64,000 bases of DNA from an uncultured Pseudomonadota bacterium (GTDB taxonomy: Bacteria; Myxococcota_A; Bradymonadia; Bradymonadales; Bradymonadaceae): positions 342,887 through 406,886 of the forward strand of contig CAJXPB010000002.1 in NCBI GenBank assembly GCA_913057905.1, written 5' to 3'. Positions within the stretch are counted from its first letter, which is position 1. Each line of letters begins with the position of its first letter. The position numbers and the translations under genes were made by a program. The notes under the pieces were generated by a model. The model did no database searches and was not told the origin of the DNA. It saw only the letters and a program-made list of their open reading frames with translations. This document shows positions 61,393 through 64,000 of this stretch, piece by piece.

Positions 61393-61479
61393 GACACCTC
61401 GCGGGGATTGAACGGTCCTTCGACGATCTTAATTTCGAAGGCGACCTGAAAACAATGACATGCGACGAGGGTGTCCTTC

Positions 61480-62268
61480 ATGAGCAGCACGACTCGCACA
61501 ACCGCCTGTGCCGGCCGATTCTATCCCAGCGATCCGGATGAACTCCAATCGACGGTTCGAGCTTATCTCGCCGGTGAATCGGCGACGAACCGCACGCCCC
61601 GTGCTCTCATCGCCCCCCACGCCGGCTACGTCTACTCGGGCGCCGTCGCCGGTGAGGCCTATCGGGAAGTCAGAAACCCGGAACCTCCGATCGAGCGGGT
61701 CGTGCTGGCCGGCCCCTCTCATTTCGTCGGCTTCGAGGGTGTGGCCGCCCCGAGCCACGACAGATTCGAGACCCCGCTCGGAGAGATGTCGGTCGACCGG
61801 GACGCCATCGACACGCTCGAACAGGATGACTGCGTGCACATCGACGACGAGCCCCACGAACGCGAACACGCCCTGGAGACCCACCTGCCTTTCATCCGCG
61901 AAGCCATCGGAGACGTCCCGATCGTCCCCCTGGTCACCGGAGACTCCGATCCGGATACCCTCGCCAGTTGCTTCGAACGTTGGGACGACCCGGGCACGCT
62001 GCTGGCCGTCAGCTCGGACTTGAGTCACTACCTAGACTACGAGACTGCAAAGGAAGTCGACGCCGAGACCTGTCGGGCGATTGAGCAGTTCCAGGCCAAA
62101 AAGCTCGAGCGGGGGACGGCATGCGGCCGGACTGCCATCCGCGCACTTCTCACGCTCGCCAAGCATCGAAAGTACGGCGTGAAAACCCTGGAGATGAAGA
62201 ATTCCGGCGACACCGCCGGCGACCGCGACCGAGTCGTCGGATACGGTGCGTGGATATTCGCCGACTGA
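61480..62268 (+). CDS. amrB: AmmeMemoRadiSam system protein B (Memo-like)
   Basis: A 262-residue Memo-family protein, related in fold to extradiol dioxygenases. Conserved His and neighbouring residues are seen in LIAPHAGYVYSG, LAGPSHFVGF, EHALETHLPF and AVSSDLSHYL; in human MEMO1 the equivalent His and Cys sites bind metal. The C-terminus GYGAWIF is also typical. The function in bacteria is not established. The start at 61480 has GAGGGTG about seven bases upstream; a GTG at 61471 is too close to it. It is divergent from the radical-SAM member and 26 bp upstream of the Rieske-FAD reductase gene. Confidence 0.9.
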   Translation: MSSTTRTTACAGRFYPSDPDELQSTVRAYLAGESATNRTPRALIAPHAGYVYSGAVAGEAYREVRNPEPPIERVVLAGPSHFVGFEGVAAPSHDRFETPLGEMSVDRDAIDTLEQDDCVHIDDEPHEREHALETHLPFIREAIGDVPIVPLVTGDSDPDTLASCFERWDDPGTLLAVSSDLSHYLDYETAKEVDAETCRAIEQFQAKKLERGTACGRTAIRALLTLAKHRKYGVKTLEMKNSGDTAGDRDRVVGYGAWIFAD

Positions 62269-62294
62269 ACATCGAGACCAACGAGGAGACAGCT

Positions 62295-63863
62295 ATGGGA
62301 CAGACGCGAGAAGTCGTTGCTCGGGCCGCCGACTTTGAAGACGGGGACATGAAACAGGTCACCGTCGGCGACGTCGATGTGTTGGTCGCCAAGATCGACG
62401 GCACCTTCTATGCAAACGGAGCCCACTGTACACACTACGGCGCTCCTCTGGGCGACGGGGTTCTGGAGGAATCCGGCGAGCTGATCTGCCCCTGGCACCA
62501 CGCGGTGTTCGACGTCACGACGGGCGACCACGTCGAATCCCCGGGCCGCGACTGCCTCAATCATTTCTCCGCCGAGGTAGAATCCCGTGACATCGTCGTC
62601 ACGGTTCCCGACGATGCGTCCGAAGCACGGACCCCGGACATGGCACAACGGGACCCCGACGATGAACGCCACTTCGTCATCATCGGCGGCGGCCAGGCGG
62701 GAAGCACAGCCGCCGAGACGCTGCGTCGCGAGGGGTTCACCGGGCGAGTCACCGTGCTCAGTGCCGATGAGTACGATCCCTACGATCGGCCGAACCTCTC
62801 GAAGGCGTATCTTTCCGGCGAAGGTCAGGCGGGCTGGCTTCCACTGCGCGACGAATCATTCTGGGACGACCACGACATCGACCTCCAGACCGGAACGCGC
62901 GTCGACGGGCTCGACACCGACGGCAAGCAGCTCGAATTGTCCGACGGATCGAGGTTGCCCTACGACCGACTCCTCGTTGCGACCGGGGGTACGCCCAATC
63001 GGCTTCCCGTCGACGGAATCGATCTCCAGGGCGTCTTCATGCTGAGGGACCGACACGACTGCGATGCAATTATCGAGCAGGCCGAGGATGCCGAGCGCGC
63101 CGTCATCGTAGGGTCGAGTTTCATCGGCCTGGAGGTGGCGGCGGCCCTTCGACACCGCGGGCTCGATGTGTCGGTGGCCTCGATGGAGGAGGTGCCCTTC
63201 GAGGGCATCTTTGGCCGACGCGTCGGAACGTACTTCAAGTCGATGCACGCCGACGAAGGCGTCGGATTTCAACTGGGCCGCAGACTCGAATCGATCGAGG
63301 GCGACGACGGCCGTGCCAACGGCGTGCGTCTGGATGACGGCACCCGCCTGGATGCCGACCTCGTCGTGGTCGGCGCCGGGGTCCACCCCTCCACCGACTT
63401 TGCCGAGGGATCACTGACCCTCGGCGATGACGGCAGTATTGAAACCGACTCGACGCTCAAGGCGCAGCCCGACGTCTGGGCGGCCGGCGATGTCGCCCGG
63501 TTTCCGGATGTTCGAACTGGCCGGAGCGTGCGGATCGAGCACTGGCAGCTCGCCGGACAACACGGAAAACTCGCCGCTCAGAACATGCTGGGCGCCGACA
63601 GGGACTACACCGAGGCCCCGTTCTTCTGGACCCGTCAATTCGAAAAGTCCTTCAAATACGTCGGACACGCGGATCAATGGGACGAGATCGTCATCGACGG
63701 TGACGTCGACGCCGGCGATTTCATCGCCTACTACGTCGAAGGCGACCGAGTGCTCGCTGCAGCCGGCACCCGCGGCGGCGACCTAACGTATCTACAGTCG
63801 TTGATGCGCCACGATGCCCTTCCGTCGGCCGATACCCTCCAGACGGAGGCCTGGCCCGTCTGA
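62295..63863 (+). CDS. Rieske [2Fe-2S]-FAD/NAD(P)H oxidoreductase (AIFM3-like)
   Basis: A 522-residue fusion. An N-terminal Rieske domain has HCTHYGAPLGDG (Cys45, His47) and CPWHHAVFD (Cys65, His68), the four cluster ligands. From residue 125 a pyridine-nucleotide-disulfide-type reductase follows: FAD site VIIGGGQAGSTAAETL, NAD(P) site AVIVGSSFIGLEVAAAL, and FAD segment DVWAAGDVARFPD. This order matches AIF-like (AIFM3) proteins and ferredoxin reductases of oxygenase systems. No oxygenase gene is nearby, so the electron acceptor is unknown. GAGGAG precedes the ATG. Probably cotranscribed with the Memo-like gene. Confidence 0.9.
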   Translation: MGQTREVVARAADFEDGDMKQVTVGDVDVLVAKIDGTFYANGAHCTHYGAPLGDGVLEESGELICPWHHAVFDVTTGDHVESPGRDCLNHFSAEVESRDIVVTVPDDASEARTPDMAQRDPDDERHFVIIGGGQAGSTAAETLRREGFTGRVTVLSADEYDPYDRPNLSKAYLSGEGQAGWLPLRDESFWDDHDIDLQTGTRVDGLDTDGKQLELSDGSRLPYDRLLVATGGTPNRLPVDGIDLQGVFMLRDRHDCDAIIEQAEDAERAVIVGSSFIGLEVAAALRHRGLDVSVASMEEVPFEGIFGRRVGTYFKSMHADEGVGFQLGRRLESIEGDDGRANGVRLDDGTRLDADLVVVGAGVHPSTDFAEGSLTLGDDGSIETDSTLKAQPDVWAAGDVARFPDVRTGRSVRIEHWQLAGQHGKLAAQNMLGADRDYTEAPFFWTRQFEKSFKYVGHADQWDEIVIDGDVDAGDFIAYYVEGDRVLAAAGTRGGDLTYLQSLMRHDALPSADTLQTEAWPV

Positions 63864-63871
63864 CAAGAAAT

Positions 63872-63914
63872 AAAAAACCCCGACGGGCCGTGGGATGTCC
63901 ACGGTCCGTCGGGG
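63872..63914 (-). terminator. Intrinsic terminator of the rRNA operon
   Basis: A 16-bp GC-rich stem (63878-63893 with 63899-63914, one G-U pair, loop GATGT) followed on the minus strand by TTTTTT (63877-63872). It lies about 10 bp beyond the 3' end of the 5S rRNA gene and 8 bp from the oxidoreductase stop codon, so it may also end that gene's transcript. Confidence 0.85.
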
Positions 63915-63924
63915 TGGATAAACC

Positions 63925-64000
63925 AGCCGGCGGCGACCTACTCTCTCGACGCGTCACCACGTCAATACCATCGGCGCTGGAGGACTTAACTTCCGAGTTC
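63925..64000 (-). rRNA. rrf: 5S ribosomal RNA, 3' part
   Basis: Read on the minus strand, the sequence contains GAACTCGGAAGTTAAG, TCCAGCGCCGATGGTA and GAGAGTAGGTCGCCGCCGG, the conserved 3' two-thirds of bacterial 5S rRNA. The gene continues past the right edge, and 23S and 16S genes should lie further right if this is a usual operon. The exact 3' end is uncertain by a few bases. A strong terminator follows directly. Confidence 0.93.

Overview
This is a GC-rich (roughly 64% by eye) bacterial chromosome window. Lipobox-type lipoproteins, an outer-membrane barrel protein, a TonB/TolA-C-like protein and an AmgK-like sugar kinase point to a Gram-negative cell. The proteins are rich in Asp and Glu, which suits a marine or moderately halophilic lifestyle. 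The gene mix (xanthorhodopsin-type pump, phosphatidylcholine synthase, GlnRS-YqeY fusion, diaminohexanoate dehydrogenase, many unrecognised lipoproteins) would fit a deltaproteobacterial-grade lineage such as Bradymonadota or Myxococcota. That placement is inference. The 5S rRNA at the right edge is only partial.

Layout. 1-9.1 kb: the 5' part of ileS, thiD, a lipase-like hydrolase, two lipoproteins and two amidohydrolases around a repeat- and hairpin-rich 0.5-kb gap. 9.3-14.8 kb: a co-directional run with kdd, an AmgK-like kinase, hisS, a class-V aminotransferase and a DUF4174 lipoprotein. 14.8-22.8 kb: an orphan kinase-like ATPase, DUF427, cardiolipin synthase, small membrane proteins, yebC, a zinc-finger/pRiA4b protein and a pcs-thioesterase pair. 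22.9-26.8 kb: an ArsR-type regulator with a copper ATPase, then dinB. 26.9-29.6 kb: a proton-pumping rhodopsin with an upstream dyad and a terminator, then a PAS-GGDEF-EAL protein. 29.6-36.7 kb: S2P protease, an unknown gene, MsrA lipoprotein, trmB, LysR, a LON-domain protein, AMMECR1 and a DUF1295 membrane protein.

36.7-45.7 kb is the most unusual part. It is an operon of three paralogous double-AAA+ ClpA/ClpC-like proteins. The first two carry C-terminal domains that look like peptide chain release factor 2 with the GGQ hydrolysis domain removed. All three have a degraded D1 Walker B, a shortened D2 pore loop, and an [IVL]GF tripeptide where ClpP-docking unfoldases carry their ClpP loop. 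I know of no described system of this form and propose a ribosome- or nascent-chain-directed machine.

45.8-54.1 kb: an acetoacetate-decarboxylase-like protein, an M3 oligoendopeptidase, an outer-membrane protein, a second PAS-GGDEF-EAL protein and glnS with a YqeY tail. 54.3-60.2 kb: a translationally coupled Eco57I-class adenine methyltransferase and SNF2 helicase, probably genome defence. 60.3-64 kb: the radical-SAM and Memo members of the AmmeMemoRadiSam set (the AMMECR1 member is 25 kb away), a Rieske-FAD reductase, and the terminator and 3' part of a 5S rRNA gene read from the minus strand.
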